64,000 bases of DNA from Cedecea lapagei (GTDB lineage Bacteria; Pseudomonadota; Gammaproteobacteria; Enterobacterales; Enterobacteriaceae): the NCBI RefSeq assembly GCF_900635955.1, contig NZ_LR134201.1, positions 2,852,001 through 2,916,000 on the forward strand, given 5' to 3'. Under the pieces are notes generated by a model. The model was not told the origin of the DNA and searched no databases. It was given only the letters and a program-made list of their open reading frames with translations. Shown here piece after piece: positions 51,282-59,400 of this stretch. Made by a program: the position numbers and the translations under genes. Every line of letters starts with the position of its first letter. Positions within the stretch are counted from its first letter, which is position 1.

Positions 51282-52442
51282 ATGAGTAAAGCACCGCAAC
51301 AACGTGAGTTTTTCCTGGATTCTATCCGGGCATGGTTGATGCTACTGGGCATCCCGTTCCACATTTCGCTTATCTATTCAAGCCATCAATGGCACGTGAA
51401 TAGCGCGATGCCTTCTGCAAGCCTGACGCTATTTAATGACTTTATTCACGCGTTTCGTATGCAGGTATTTTTCGTTATTTCTGGTTATTTTTCCTACATG
51501 CTATTTCTACGCTACCCGCTGAAACGCTGGTGGACCGTACGCGTAGAGCGGGTCGGCATCCCGATGCTGACGGCTATCCCGCTGCTGACGCTGCCTCAGT
51601 TCCTGATGCTGCAGTACATCAACAACAAAGCGGGCCTCTGGCATACGCTCACCGGCTACCAAAAATACAACACGCTGGTCTGGGAACTGGTCTCCCACCT
51701 CTGGTTTTTACTGGTACTGGTGATATTAACTACCGTCGGTATGTTTTTGTTTCAAAAAATTAATAATTTTATAATTCGAAACGAACAGAATAATAATTCG
51801 TCAATTACCCTGGGAAAACTCTCAGTTTTATTCCTGGGCTTCGGTCTTATATATGCCGCTATTCGGCGTACTATTTTTCTTATTCACCCGCCATTATTAA
51901 GTGACGGGCTGTTTAATTTCATCGTTATGCAGACGCTGTTCTATCTGCCGTTCTTTATGCTCGGTGCGCTGACCTTCAAACGCGAGTCGCTGAAGATCCT
52001 GTTTACCACGCCTTCACGCGGGTGCCAGGCGGGCGCAGCCCTGGCGTTTACGGCCTATTTATTGAACCAGCGCTACGGCAGCGGCGATGGCTGGATGTAC
52101 GAAACAGAGAGCGTAATCACCATGCTGATGGGGCTTTGGATGGTCAACGTCGTCTTTTCGCTAGGCTACAAAATGCTGAACTTTAAATCAGCGCGCGTGA
52201 CCTATTTCGTCAACGCATCGCTGTTTATTTATCTGGTACACCACCCGCTCACGCTCTTCTTCGGCGCCTTTATCACGCCGCACATCACGTCCAATATTTT
52301 AGGTTTCTTCAGCGGGCTGGTCTTTGTCGTCGGCATTGCGCTACTGCTTTATGAGCTGCACTTACGTATTCCGCTACTTCGCTTCCTGTTTTCAGGAAAG
52401 CCAAAGGAAAAAGCGTCTACGCCACAATCATTTGCCGGGTAA
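51282..52442 (+). CDS. opgC: Glucan succinyltransferase OpgC (MdoC)
   Basis: A 386-residue inner-membrane acyltransferase-3 protein with about ten helices. MSKAPQQREFFLDSIRAWLM and GIPFHISLIYSSHQW (with the conserved His) open it, matching E. coli MdoC. It adds succinyl groups to the glucans made by OpgGH. It is divergent from opgG across about 280 bases, which hold their promoters. A terminator follows. Confidence 0.95.
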   Translation: MSKAPQQREFFLDSIRAWLMLLGIPFHISLIYSSHQWHVNSAMPSASLTLFNDFIHAFRMQVFFVISGYFSYMLFLRYPLKRWWTVRVERVGIPMLTAIPLLTLPQFLMLQYINNKAGLWHTLTGYQKYNTLVWELVSHLWFLLVLVILTTVGMFLFQKINNFIIRNEQNNNSSITLGKLSVLFLGFGLIYAAIRRTIFLIHPPLLSDGLFNFIVMQTLFYLPFFMLGALTFKRESLKILFTTPSRGCQAGAALAFTAYLLNQRYGSGDGWMYETESVITMLMGLWMVNVVFSLGYKMLNFKSARVTYFVNASLFIYLVHHPLTLFFGAFITPHITSNILGFFSGLVFVVGIALLLYELHLRIPLLRFLFSGKPKEKASTPQSFAG

Positions 52443-52448
52443 CACATT

Positions 52449-52475
52449 AAAGGCCGGTCATGTATACCGGCCTTT
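52449..52475 (+). terminator. Terminator of opgC
   Basis: AAAGGCCGGT / ACCGGCCTTT with a seven-base loop lies right after the stop. The 3' side ends in TTT. Confidence 0.7.
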
Positions 52476-52526
52476 GCTCTCTTGCGCTGGGCAGAATAAC
52501 CTTCCTGCATTTAAGATTGATGAAGG

Positions 52527-53066
52527 TTACGTGATCTTTTTATGACACTCGGCCGCAATCTGCTGATAAATCTGCATGTTTTCGTCATCAAAACAGACAA
52601 ACACCACGTATTCCGGCAGCGGGCGCAGGCCGATGTATTTATAGGCGGTGTCCCAGGCGATGCGCGCCGCCTGTGCCTTTGGACATCCATACACCCCGGT
52701 ACTGATGGCCGGGAAAGCAATCGAGCGATAGCCGTTAGCCGCCGCTAAATCCAGGCTATTGCGGTAGGCCAGCTCCAGCAATTCAGCTTCATTCTGCTCA
52801 CCGCCGTGCCAGACCGGCCCCACGGCGTGGATCACCGCTTTCACCGCAATATTTCCCGCTTCGGTAATCACCGCGTGGCCGGGAGCGCATTCTCCCTGAA
52901 GCTGGCGTACCGCTTTACAGGCTTCCAGCAGCGCAGGCCCGGCGGCGCGATGAATTGCCCCGTCCACTCCCCCACCGCCCATCAGCGAAGGGTTTGCCGC
53001 GTTGACAATCACATCGACCTTAATCTTTGTAATATCTCCCTGGACTACCTGTATACGTTCACTCAT
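52527..53066 (-). CDS. ymdB: O-acetyl-ADP-ribose deacetylase YmdB (macro domain)
   Basis: A 179-residue macrodomain protein. IQVVQGDITKIKVDVIVNAANPSLMGGGG and VDGAIHRAAGPAL form the ADP-ribose-binding site; AFPAISTGVYG is the second loop. YmdB removes the acetyl group from O-acetyl-ADP-ribose and modulates RNase III in E. coli. The start at 53066 (MSERIQVVQ) has a GGGGAG site; the frame is open 38 codons upstream. Position next to opgC is as in E. coli. Confidence 0.94.
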   Translation of the reverse strand: MSERIQVVQGDITKIKVDVIVNAANPSLMGGGGVDGAIHRAAGPALLEACKAVRQLQGECAPGHAVITEAGNIAVKAVIHAVGPVWHGGEQNEAELLELAYRNSLDLAAANGYRSIAFPAISTGVYGCPKAQAARIAWDTAYKYIGLRPLPEYVVFVCFDDENMQIYQQIAAECHKKIT

Positions 53067-53216
53067 TAACCACTCTCCCCCTGTACTTTGCCGTAGTCTA
53101 TTCTCGTCGGGCGGGGCGCGTACATGACTATTATCGTTTCCGCACGTTTCAACTTTTAAACCTGTTGGGATATCAGCCACAAAAAGTCCCGCCTTAACGG
53201 GGCATTTGTTATTGGA

Positions 53217-53346
53217 TTAGAAATCAACAGTCATGGAAAGTTTCAACGTACGTGGGTCGCTTTGCGTAATATACGATCCGCTGTCATCGATGGAAGCCCA
53301 GTATTTCTCGTTGGTCACATTTTCCACGTTGGCATGCTGGGAGCCG
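53217..53346 (-). pseudogene. C-terminal tail of a TonB-dependent siderophore receptor
   Basis: On the minus strand the frame reads NVENVTNEKYWASIDDSG and SYITQSDPRTLKLSMTVDF then stops. NVTNEKYW and the terminal aromatic VDF are typical of the last strands of TonB-dependent receptors. Nothing upstream encodes the rest; the phosphopantetheinyl transferase gene begins right beside it. It is the scar of a deletion. Confidence 0.75.
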
Positions 53347-53351
53347 GTTTT

Positions 53352-53990
53352 TCAGCCAGGCTCTTCTCGCCGGCCAACTTCAACGAAAGTATGAGCCAGG
53401 TCAGGCGTAAACGGCTCAGGCCCGCAGCAGGCAATCAGCCACTCTCCGCAGACAATATGCTGCAAATGCAGGTTCGGCGGGCAGAGCGTTTCCAGCGGCA
53501 GAAACAGCTCTGGTATTTGCCAGACCGTTCCGCCCCGCTGCTTCACCACAGCTTCGTGGGCCGTCCACACACGCCAGAATGCCGCAAGCTGCTGCGCTTC
53601 TGGCAGACCTTCCAGCCAGTCATTAAGTGCCGGGGAAAAACTGTGTCTCGCCACCGCCCGCCAGCGCTTACGCGGGCGCAGCAGCTCGATGTCACAGCCA
53701 ACGGGTCGGTTGCCCGTGAGTACCGCAACGGCGTCTGCACTGTTTGAAATATTGAATTCAGGCAGCTGCGGGTGCCATGGCTTGCCGTGAGCCCCCTTTT
53801 GCAACGGCGGCAGGACGCCGTTATCCAGCAGCTGCGCTAAAAGCACTCGCCCGGCAAGCCATGTAGAGCGCCGCGCTCCCAATGGGGCCATAGCAGTCAG
53901 CCCATGAGACAGCCAGCGCCTGACGGAGTGTGGATCACAAAGATGCTCAACTCGTCCTACGGCCAGACGGTAATTTGCATTAGAAGACAA
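53352..53990 (-). CDS. 4'-phosphopantetheinyl transferase (Sfp/AcpT-like)
   Basis: A 212-residue protein with the family motifs PVGCDIELLRPRKRW (metal-binding Asp and Glu) and FWRVWTAHEAVVKQRGG, where the usual WTxKEA is WTAHEA. It should activate acyl or peptidyl carrier proteins by adding phosphopantetheine. Its start overlaps the LolA-like gene by 11 bases, so the two are in one operon. Such pairs occur in aryl-polyene clusters. The carrier-protein genes it would serve are not in this window. The C-terminus may have been altered by the deletion beside it. Confidence 0.82.
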   Translation of the reverse strand: MSSNANYRLAVGRVEHLCDPHSVRRWLSHGLTAMAPLGARRSTWLAGRVLLAQLLDNGVLPPLQKGAHGKPWHPQLPEFNISNSADAVAVLTGNRPVGCDIELLRPRKRWRAVARHSFSPALNDWLEGLPEAQQLAAFWRVWTAHEAVVKQRGGTVWQIPELFLPLETLCPPNLHLQHIVCGEWLIACCGPEPFTPDLAHTFVEVGRREEPG

Positions 53991-54585
53991 AGCGTTTACG
54001 CTCTTCCGGGGTAAGCCTGCGTGGTTCTGGCTGATAGTGGCTGAAGGTTATCTCCGTTGAGTCCTCCTCAACGTCATGAAGCTCGACACGGTCGAGAGAC
54101 TTCTCGCCATAAAGCGTAATTGAGCGGAACAGACCGCTGAGGGGTTCATTAGAAGGAATCAACACCAGCCGCCACTTCCCCTGCCCGAGGTCAGAAAATT
54201 CGCTAATAAAGTCTTTCTCAAGCGTTTTACGATCGATATAAAAAAGCATGCGTAATAGCTGGTTGAACTGGAACATTTGCGGATTATTCTCCGCGGTGAT
54301 GGCCTGCGGCGGCTGATTACCCATCACCTGAACCATACGGTTATCGCCCACAATGAGCCGCATGGGGAAAGGCAGGCGCTGCTGCCACCACAGCCCTTTA
54401 TTCTTCGCCACCACAACCCGCCCGCTGGAATGCAACGGCTGGGTCTGCCCTTTGATCTGACGCTCCTGCTGAAACTGCGCCCGCATGACCGGTGCAGCAG
54501 CAAATCGCTTTTGAATGTCATCAAGCGTCACCGCGCCGGCCGCCTGAGCTACCAGCAGAAGAGAGAGAAGCAAACTTTTTTTCAC
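53980..54585 (-). CDS. LolA-like outer-membrane lipoprotein carrier protein
   Basis: A 201-residue periplasmic protein with signal peptide (LLLSLLLVAQAAGAVT). The LolA fold is suggested by VMRAQFQQERQIKG, SGRVVVAKNKGLWWQQRLPF and ITLYGEKSLDRVELHD. It differs from the housekeeping LolA. Such relatives accompany aryl-polyene or other polyketide lipids and may carry them to the outer membrane (family knowledge). It is followed by the transferase gene. The other genes of such a cluster are absent, so this looks like a remnant. Confidence 0.75.
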   Translation of the reverse strand: MKKSLLLSLLLVAQAAGAVTLDDIQKRFAAAPVMRAQFQQERQIKGQTQPLHSSGRVVVAKNKGLWWQQRLPFPMRLIVGDNRMVQVMGNQPPQAITAENNPQMFQFNQLLRMLFYIDRKTLEKDFISEFSDLGQGKWRLVLIPSNEPLSGLFRSITLYGEKSLDRVELHDVEEDSTEITFSHYQPEPRRLTPEERKRFVF

Positions 54586-54690
54586 AGCACCAGCCCTATA
54601 CGATCAACCTGAACCCACACGGACTAGTTTACTCTGCAACGCAGTTTGAAACCAAAAGTAGAAGGCCCGCAAGCAAAACGGGCCTTAACG

Positions 54691-54999
54691 CTATAGATAG
54701 GTTACCTGTAAAATGGCCAGGGTATGCTGTGGGTTGAGGTAGCGCACGTTGGTTTGCAGCGTGCTGTCGTTGTGGAGCGTGACGCCATCTAAGGAATTGA
54801 GGGCTACGGTCTGAGTGATGAGTTTGCCTTTCTCGCTGCAGGTCATTGCGACATTTGCACTTGCAGGCGCCCATTGACAGCCGCCTTCTACTATTTCACC
54901 CCGAAAATGGATAATGCCAGAGGATGCGGCCTGAGAGAACGGTGAAACCGCTACGGTCAGGGCCAGACAAAGCAAATACTTACTATAAATTGCTTTCAT
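54691..54999 (-). CDS. Small secreted pilin-like protein, YmdA-like
   Basis: A 102-residue protein with a signal peptide (YLLCLALTVAVSPFSQA). SSGIIHFRGEIVEGGCQWAP resembles the start of type 1 pilin domains, and two Cys residues (GGC and MTC) could form the fold's disulfide, but the donor-strand end differs. In E. coli ymdA lies between csgC and ymdB, so position supports a YmdA relation. The second ATG (54999) fits the GAGGAG site better than the first. Function unknown. Confidence 0.6.
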   Translation of the reverse strand: MKAIYSKYLLCLALTVAVSPFSQAASSGIIHFRGEIVEGGCQWAPASANVAMTCSEKGKLITQTVALNSLDGVTLHNDSTLQTNVRYLNPQHTLAILQVTYL

Positions 55000-55250
55000 G
55001 TTCATTACTCCTCGATTGCTGTCGTCCCTGAGGTTATCGGCAGAAAATCAAAGATAATTAAACAGTGATCCATGTTTTTTATTCTTGCAATACCAACGTC
55101 ACATATCTGTAGGGCAGGTTAATGTTTTCCGCAGCCCAGGATACTGTAACGGTTCTGCGCCTGGCATACGTATACCTGCTGGAGCATCACATTTTCCTCA
55201 GCGTATGAGTGAGATGTATCAACTCGATTCAGGACGGGTCACGCCCAATA

Positions 55251-55279
55251 AAAAAAACCAGCTTTCGCTGGTTTTTTAT
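55251..55279 (-). terminator. Terminator of ycdZ
   Basis: On the minus strand AACCAGC / GCTGGTT with a GAAA loop is followed by eight T. The hairpin overlaps the ycdZ stop codon by a few bases. Confidence 0.85.
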
Positions 55280-55764
55280 TCGCTTAACACAAGGTCAGTT
55301 TTTGATTTTAGCTTTTCTCGCCGCCCGGCAAGCCAAAGCCCGCTGTTTTTCATCGCAAAGCCAAATACCAGACCTAACAGCAGCGAAGGCACCACGTTAT
55401 GCCACTCCCCCTGATTCGCAAAGGTTGCGCAGGCGCCGATAAAAGTGCCGGGGACAAACGACAGCAAAATATGACGAGCCTGAATGCACATCAGGAACGC
55501 CACCACGCCGGTCATAACATAGCCCAGAATATCAGCATGTGGGGCCAGGGCGCTGCCGTGAATAATCACCAGCGCCCAGAGTACGCCGCTGCAAAGGGTG
55601 CAAAGTGAAATAAAAAACCCCTTCACACCGCCCTGCGGACAGGCAAAATAAGCGGTGCAGCCGAGGAAACCAGCCCAGGCCAACAGGCCGAGGCTCACCG
55701 CCACCCAGCCCCAAAGGCCAGAGAGAATACCGGTGGTGAGCGCAAGAGGAATAAGTGTTTTCAT
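55276..55764 (-). CDS. ycdZ: Inner-membrane protein YcdZ (DUF1097)
   Basis: A 162-residue membrane protein with about five helices. TTGILSGLWGWVAVSLGLLA and WAGFLGCTAYFACPQGG are close to E. coli YcdZ, as is HILLSFVPGTFIGACATFA. Its function is not known. In E. coli it lies between ycdY and the curli operons; here the curli operons are missing and a YmdA-like gene follows after 270 bases. Confidence 0.93.
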   Translation of the reverse strand: MKTLIPLALTTGILSGLWGWVAVSLGLLAWAGFLGCTAYFACPQGGVKGFFISLCTLCSGVLWALVIIHGSALAPHADILGYVMTGVVAFLMCIQARHILLSFVPGTFIGACATFANQGEWHNVVPSLLLGLVFGFAMKNSGLWLAGRREKLKSKTDLVLSE

Positions 55765-55867
55765 GGCGCCGTATCATAGCAGAGACATTTCTGCCCACTA
55801 CGATCTGGCGCACATTTTTTGTAAATCAAAAATCAGCGTTGCATTAAAAGCGTGATGAAAATCACAC

Positions 55868-56422
55868 TTACTCCTCCGCTGATTCTTCCAGTTCGTCGCG
55901 CATGGCCTGCAGTGCCTCACGGCTGATCGCCGCCAGCGTACGGTAGAATGGAGTTGTGGCATGGGCCTCTACTTTGCCCAGGAAAGTCCCGCACCATGGC
56001 ATCAGGTAGTCGTCAAACAGGGTAACCTGCGCCTCAAACTCATCCTCCTGAGACTGATCCTCAAGCCAGGATGCCGCCAGCAGCAGAGTGCCAAAATGGT
56101 CGGCGGGTGAATCCCCCAGCGGCATCCCGCGCTGTTTCAGGAACTGACGCACTTCTCCCTCGTCGCTGCCCTCTTGCCAGGCAGAGCGGAAAGGCGGCAC
56201 GCTGCACTTCTCCCCCACAAACAGGGCATTAAAATCCGCCGACAGCAGCTGTGGGTCGCCGGTGTTTTGCAAACGCCCCAGCAGCTCATCCTGCTCCAGT
56301 GGCCAGCTTGCCGCCAGCTTCCCTTCACGGATCAGCGTAAACAAAGGCACCAGCAACGGATCCTGCGGCTGACGGTAAAATAGCGATCCGAGTACGCGGC
56401 AAATAATTGAAAATTCATTCAT
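55868..56422 (-). CDS. ycdY: TorD-family chaperone YcdY
   Basis: A 184-residue all-helical protein of the TorD/DmsD family. MNEFSIICRVLGSLFYRQPQ and FNALFVGEKCSVPPFRSAW (the conserved Pro-rich hinge) are visible. Most relatives assemble molybdoenzymes; E. coli YcdY instead helps insert zinc into YcdX and is linked to swarming. It lies 28 bases downstream of ycdX and is probably co-transcribed. Confidence 0.94.
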   Translation of the reverse strand: MNEFSIICRVLGSLFYRQPQDPLLVPLFTLIREGKLAASWPLEQDELLGRLQNTGDPQLLSADFNALFVGEKCSVPPFRSAWQEGSDEGEVRQFLKQRGMPLGDSPADHFGTLLLAASWLEDQSQEDEFEAQVTLFDDYLMPWCGTFLGKVEAHATTPFYRTLAAISREALQAMRDELEESAEE

Positions 56423-56450
56423 GACTGGCTTTATCCATTACGGGTGTTAA

Positions 56451-57188
56451 TTACAGTGTGGCAAATTCGGCAATCGGCGCCATGCCGCGAGCTTCAAGGA
56501 AGCCCAGCAGGCGTTGCGGGGAGACATTAAGGATCCGATCTTCAGGGAAGTTGATGTCATCGAGGATTTTACGGCATTCGGTAAAATCACCCAGCGTAAA
56601 GGCGGTATGGGAGTCCGAACCTAAAGCCAGCCAGCCGCCTGCATCACGCACGGCTTCAGCAATAGCGCGGCAGTTTGGGCCGCTGCCGATACGAGAATGG
56701 GTGAATGAAGAGTTGTTCAGCTCAAGCGCAACGTTATATTTCGCCGCCGCCGCCGCAACGGCCGGAATATCAATTTCGAATTTAGGGTTACCTGGATGGC
56801 TGATGATATGTACATCGCCGTTCGCCATCGCCGCGATCATCGCTTCGGTATGGGTTGCTTTATCTTTTGGCGGGAAAACGGGCTCATGGAAGCCGGCGAT
56901 GATTAAATCCAGCGCGTCCAGCATAGGGCCCGTGCAGTCAATTTCGCCCGCCGTATTTTTAATATTCGACTCAATACCGCGCAAAATACCGACGCCGTCG
57001 ACCAGCCTTGGCCAGACACGCATGTTCACGAAGTGCCAGTAATGCGGCGCGTCCGCCATGTCCGGCCCGTGGTCGGTAATGGCGAAAAGCCTGATGCCTT
57101 TGCTCTTCGCTACGGCAATGTAATCATGGAGGGTGCTGTAGGCGTGGGTGCTGGCGACGGTATGCATATGCAGGTCAACGGGGTACAT
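56451..57188 (-). CDS. ycdX: PHP-domain zinc phosphatase YcdX
   Basis: A 245-residue polymerase-and-histidinol-phosphatase domain protein. MYPVDLHMHTVASTHAYS carries the first His pair; FAITDHGPDM, GFHEP, HIISHPGN and LALGSDSHTAF supply the rest of the trinuclear zinc site. It is a phosphatase needed for swarming in E. coli. The start at 57188 has AAGGAGAAAG upstream; the frame is open 22 codons further. It is followed by ycdY. Confidence 0.95.
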   Translation of the reverse strand: MYPVDLHMHTVASTHAYSTLHDYIAVAKSKGIRLFAITDHGPDMADAPHYWHFVNMRVWPRLVDGVGILRGIESNIKNTAGEIDCTGPMLDALDLIIAGFHEPVFPPKDKATHTEAMIAAMANGDVHIISHPGNPKFEIDIPAVAAAAAKYNVALELNNSSFTHSRIGSGPNCRAIAEAVRDAGGWLALGSDSHTAFTLGDFTECRKILDDINFPEDRILNVSPQRLLGFLEARGMAPIAEFATL

Positions 57189-57290
57189 GGCTTTCTCCTT
57201 TTCTATTTTGACTAAGGATACCAGTAATCCATGACAATTTTTAGCCTGCTGCAAGAAGGTTACCAGCCCGGCAAAAGCCGGGACTGATGC

Positions 57291-58232
57291 TTAATAACCG
57301 TGCTGAAGAGAGACTTCACCGGAGACAGATTCCCCGTTTTCCAGCTGGGTAATCGTTTTTGCAATATAGCTAATGGCCTCGTCAGGACGCGTCACCGCAG
57401 CCACGTGAGGCGTCATTGCCACTCGAGGATGCGTCCAAAGCGGATTGCTCTCTGGCAACGGCTCTTTAGAGAAGACATCTAGCATCGCCCCTTTAAGTTG
57501 CCCGGAATCTAATGCCGCCAGCAGATCGGCCTCGACCAGATGAACGCCGCGCGCCAGGTTAATGACGTAAGCCTCTTTGGCCAGTTGGCTGAGCAGCTCA
57601 CGGTTGATGATACCGACGGTCTGCGGCGTATTGGGCAGCAGGTTAATCAGCACGCGTGTACCGCTTAAGAAGGCGGGCAGCGCTTCGCCACCGGCAAAGC
57701 TTTCTACGCCAGGGAAATCTTTTTTGCTGCGGCTCCAGCAGCGTACGGGGAAGCCCCAGGCTACCAGGCTATCAGCCACTTTACCGCCAAGAACGCCGGC
57801 GCCGAGAATGCCAATGGTAAAATCCTCGCGGCGATAATCATCCAGCGGCTGCCATTGCCCCTGCTGTTTTTGTCTCTGGTAGTCGTCAAAACGCCTGAAC
57901 CAGTGGAGCACCTGGCTGACCGCATACTCCTGCATCTGCAGCCCCATTCCCGTATCTTCCAGGCGGAACAGCGGCACGCCGTCAGGCAGCATGTCCGGAT
58001 GAGCCTGAAGTTTGCTGAGAATAGCATCGACGCCAGCCCCCAGCGCAAAAACGCCCTTAAGCCCTTTTCGACCGCTAAGCATTTCCACCGGCGGATGCCA
58101 GACTAAGGCATAATCGGCGGGCTGCCGATCACCCTGCTTCCACTGACGGACTCGCGCGTCCGGCAGGGCCTGCTGAAGGCGATTCAGCCAATACTCTGTG
58201 TCAAAAGTGGGATGATGAAAAATAATGTCCAT
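57291..58232 (-). CDS. ghrA: Glyoxylate/hydroxypyruvate reductase A
   Basis: A 313-residue NADPH-dependent 2-hydroxyacid dehydrogenase. The nucleotide-binding motif is GILGAGVLGGKVADSL; the catalytic Arg lies in NLARGVHLVEADLL and the His in MTPHVAAVT. It reduces glyoxylate to glycolate and hydroxypyruvate to glycerate. Sequence, length and place are as in E. coli, upstream of ycdX in the same direction, about 100 bases away. Confidence 0.95.
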   Translation of the reverse strand: MDIIFHHPTFDTEYWLNRLQQALPDARVRQWKQGDRQPADYALVWHPPVEMLSGRKGLKGVFALGAGVDAILSKLQAHPDMLPDGVPLFRLEDTGMGLQMQEYAVSQVLHWFRRFDDYQRQKQQGQWQPLDDYRREDFTIGILGAGVLGGKVADSLVAWGFPVRCWSRSKKDFPGVESFAGGEALPAFLSGTRVLINLLPNTPQTVGIINRELLSQLAKEAYVINLARGVHLVEADLLAALDSGQLKGAMLDVFSKEPLPESNPLWTHPRVAMTPHVAAVTRPDEAISYIAKTITQLENGESVSGEVSLQHGY

Positions 58233-58370
58233 GCTGACTCCTTTTTCTTAGGCTTACCCGAATATGAACGCCCTGCCCCCCCTGATGCAATAAAAAGCAG
58301 CATCTTGTGATGCTTTTAGAATCAGGTTGGATGAAGTTTGGCTAAACGCACCAAAAACATGAAATTAGCA

Positions 58371-58399
58371 TTGACGGCGAAGGTCATTTTCCCTAAATT
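58371..58399 (+). promoter_or_regulatory. Promoter of the first tRNA-Ser gene
   Basis: TTGACG, 17 bases, TAAATT, then a GC-rich discriminator (GCGCCC) typical of stable-RNA genes under stringent control. It is about 35 bases before the tRNA. Confidence 0.78.
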
Positions 58400-58433
58400 A
58401 GCGCCCGTTCCAGCAGCGCTGGAGCAACAATAT

Positions 58434-58521
58434 GGTGAGGTGTCCGAGTGGCTGAAGGAGCACGCCTGGAAAGTGTGTATACGGCAACGTATCGAGGGTT
58501 CGAATCCCTCCCTCACCGCCA
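58434..58521 (+). tRNA. serX: tRNA-Ser (anticodon GGA), copy 1
   Basis: An 88-base class II tRNA including the encoded CCA. The acceptor stem GGTGAGG / CCTCACC, the long variable arm and the T-loop GGTTCGAATCC are visible. The anticodon loop CTGGAAA gives GGA (58468-58470), reading UCC and UCU. It lies upstream of ghrA as E. coli serX does. A terminator hairpin (58535-58562) follows within the first repeat. Confidence 0.97.
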
Positions 58522-58700
58522 TATTTAAAGAAGAGCTCGCATGCAAATGCGGGCTTTTTTTTCGCATGTTGTACCGCGAGGGAGCGGATGAGAACCCTTG
58601 ACCGGGTTCGACAAAACGGCAGGACAGCCGTTTTGCATTGCCTCCGGCAACCCGAAGGGCGAGCGCCATGGACGGCGCGAGTGATATCCCTCCCTCACCG
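58522..58700 (+). repeat. tRNA-associated repeat, copy 1
   Basis: About 179 bases: terminator (GCTCGCAT / ATGCGGGC, T8 at 58535-58562), then CGCATGTTGTACCGCGAGG, a hairpin AAACGGC / GCCGTTT, and an end that repeats the last 13-17 bases of the tRNA (TCCCTCCCTCACC). The plan resembles the rtT repeats after E. coli tyrT, which also include the tRNA 3' end. Confidence 0.85.
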
Positions 58701-58955
58701 CCATATTTAAAGAAGAGCTCGCATGCAAATGCGGGCTTTTTTTTCGCATGTTGTACCGCGAGGGAGCGGATGAGAACCCTCGACCAGGGTTTGACAACCT
58801 GCTTTAGCAGGTTGGACAGCGGTATCACTTGTGATAACGCTGCCCCGAAGGGGTGAGCTTGCGAATCACTAACGGCAGGACAGCCGTTTTGCATCGCCAC
58901 CGGCAACCCGAAGGGCGAGCGCCACGGACGGCGCGAGTGATATCCCTCCCTCACC
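58701..58955 (+). repeat. tRNA-associated repeat, copy 2 (long form)
   Basis: About 255 bases. It begins like copy 1 with the same terminator and ends in the same tRNA-like sequence, but has an extra block of about 76 bases (hairpins AACCTGCT / AGCAGGTT and AGCGGTATCAC / GTGATAACGCT) before the shared AAACGGC-type hairpin. Confidence 0.85.
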
Positions 58956-59064
58956 AACGGCGTAAATAGATTGGCCGGGCGGGACCTTTTTCCAGGGGAT
59001 TTGCCTTAAAACCGCCCTAACCGCTCAGACCTTAACCGAACGCGGCATAATCCATAAATTAGGC

Positions 59065-59093
59065 TTGACCGAAGAGAGCCGACTCCCTATAGT
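59065..59093 (+). promoter_or_regulatory. Promoter of the second tRNA-Ser gene
   Basis: TTGACC, 17 bases, TATAGT, followed by the same GCGCCC discriminator as the first copy. The surrounding bases differ from the first promoter, so both tRNA genes should be separately transcribed. Confidence 0.8.
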
Positions 59094-59133
59094 AGCGCCC
59101 CGTTGCCCAGCTAAGGCGAGCAACAAACAATAT

Positions 59134-59221
59134 GGTGAGGTGTCCGAGTGGCTGAAGGAGCACGCCTGGAAAGTGTGTATACGGCAACGTATCGAGGGTT
59201 CGAATCCCTCCCTCACCGCCA
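59134..59221 (+). tRNA. tRNA-Ser (anticodon GGA), copy 2
   Basis: Identical over 88 bases to the copy at 58434-58521, with anticodon GGA at 59168-59170. The sequence upstream has diverged, but the sequence downstream is nearly identical, so the duplicated block includes the tRNA and its repeat. Confidence 0.97.
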
Positions 59222-59400
59222 TATTTAAAGAAGAGCTCGCATGCAAATGCGGGCTTTTTTTTCGCATGTTGTACCGCGAGGGAGCGGATGAGAACCCTCG
59301 ACCAGGGTTCGACAAAACGGCAGGACAGCCGTTTTGCATCGCCACCGGCGACCCGCAGGGCGAGCGCCACGGACGGCGCGAGTGATATCCCTCCCTCACC
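59222..59400 (+). repeat. tRNA-associated repeat, copy 3
   Basis: Same length and plan as copy 1, with the same terminator after the tRNA and the same tRNA-like end. It differs from copy 1 by a few substitutions (for example GCATCGCCACCGGCGACC for GCATTGCCTCCGGCAACC). Confidence 0.85.

Noticed and set aside
53262..53747. A 161-codon plus-strand frame over the TonB tail and the phosphopantetheinyl transferase
   Set aside because: Antisense to the transferase with recognisable motifs; no start site or family.
58322..58957. A 211-codon minus-strand frame across tRNA-Ser copy 1 and the repeats
   Set aside because: It is antisense to a clear tRNA and to repeats with terminators. Such frames (for example with REGFEPSIRCRIHTF) are common false genes opposite tRNA-Ser.
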